DNA from: Antilocapra americana
Lineage: Eukaryota; Chordata; Mammalia; Artiodactyla; Antilocapridae
Assembly (NCBI GenBank): GCA_007570785.1
Contig: ML664183.1
Location: 16,189,412-16,253,411 of the forward strand
Direction: 5' to 3'
DNA: 64,000 bases
Shown here one piece after another: positions 63,849 to 64,000 of this stretch (position 1 is its first letter; each line of letters begins with the position of its first letter). The notes beneath the pieces were generated by a model, which worked only from the letters and a program-made list of their open reading frames with translations, made no database searches and had not been told where the DNA came from. The position numbers and the translations under genes were made by a program.

Positions 63849-64000
63849 TTCATCCAGGTTGTCCAGTTTATTTGCATATAGTTGCTGATAATAGTCTCTT
63901 ATGATCCTTTGTATTTCTGTGTTTTCTGTTGTGATCTCTCCGTTTTCATTTCTAATTCTGTTGATTTGGTTCTTCTCCCTTTGTTTCTTGATGAGTCTGG
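63362..64000 (-). mobile_element. L1 ORF2 segment, antisense, missing its 3' half, continuing past the edge
   Basis: Minus-strand L1 whose left boundary (about 63361) lies inside the RT, not at a 3' end. It runs off the window to the right toward more 5' ORF2 sequence. Confidence 0.88.

Overview
This is nuclear DNA from a ruminant, most likely a bovid such as cattle, sheep or goat. The evidence is the density of ruminant-type repeats: BovB (RTE-type) LINEs, tRNA-derived Bov-tA and Bov-A2 SINEs, and L1 copies of the bovine type. Older mammalian families (MIR, L2-like, MER5A, L1M-like) lie underneath. Nothing suggests bacterial, viral or organellar DNA.

The only host gene I can support is RNLS (renalase) on the + strand. 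A CpG-rich promoter region (about 8760-9560) contains exon 1 with the ATG at 9139. Coding exons follow at 9139-9256, 10040-10145, 10738-10880 and 22325-22483. Phases join correctly (118+106+143+159 nt) and give 175 residues plus one base, about the N-terminal half of a protein of about 340 residues. I found no later exon, so 22484-64000 appears to be one intron of more than 41.5 kb that continues beyond the window.

Upstream (1-8770): a BovB 3' part, old L1 sequence, an older L1 carrying two nested SINEs with clear target-site duplications (TSDs), and a younger 5'-truncated L1 (7043-8576) with A-tail and TSD. RNLS introns 1-3 (9257-22324): L1M-like, LTR-like, MIR, L2-like and MER5A relics, several SINEs, a mariner MITE hairpin (16022-16101) and the longest BovB copy (16892-19384, minus).

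Intron 4 (22484-64000): SINEs, BovB pieces and two L1 3' parts. Two zones are unusually layered. At 49622-51583 a minus-strand BovB carries an A-tailed, AATAAA-bearing retrocopy of non-BovB sequence, and at its 5' edge a second A-tailed insertion that is half BovB and half other sequence. At 55979-58738 a minus-strand BovB is split by a plus-strand BovB, and a Bov-A2 SINE has landed in the resulting TSD. At 41666-43232 a SINE contains filler matching two separate downstream sequences in inverted orientation, next to a roughly 130-bp diverged inverted repeat.

All reverse transcriptase, endonuclease and L1 ORF2 reading frames here are broken retrotransposon relics, not host genes. I found no undescribed gene system. 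The most novel material is the nested retrocopies and the templated-looking inverted filler. Repeat names come from recognition by eye, so boundaries without a TSD are good to about 10-30 bp, and older families are less certain.
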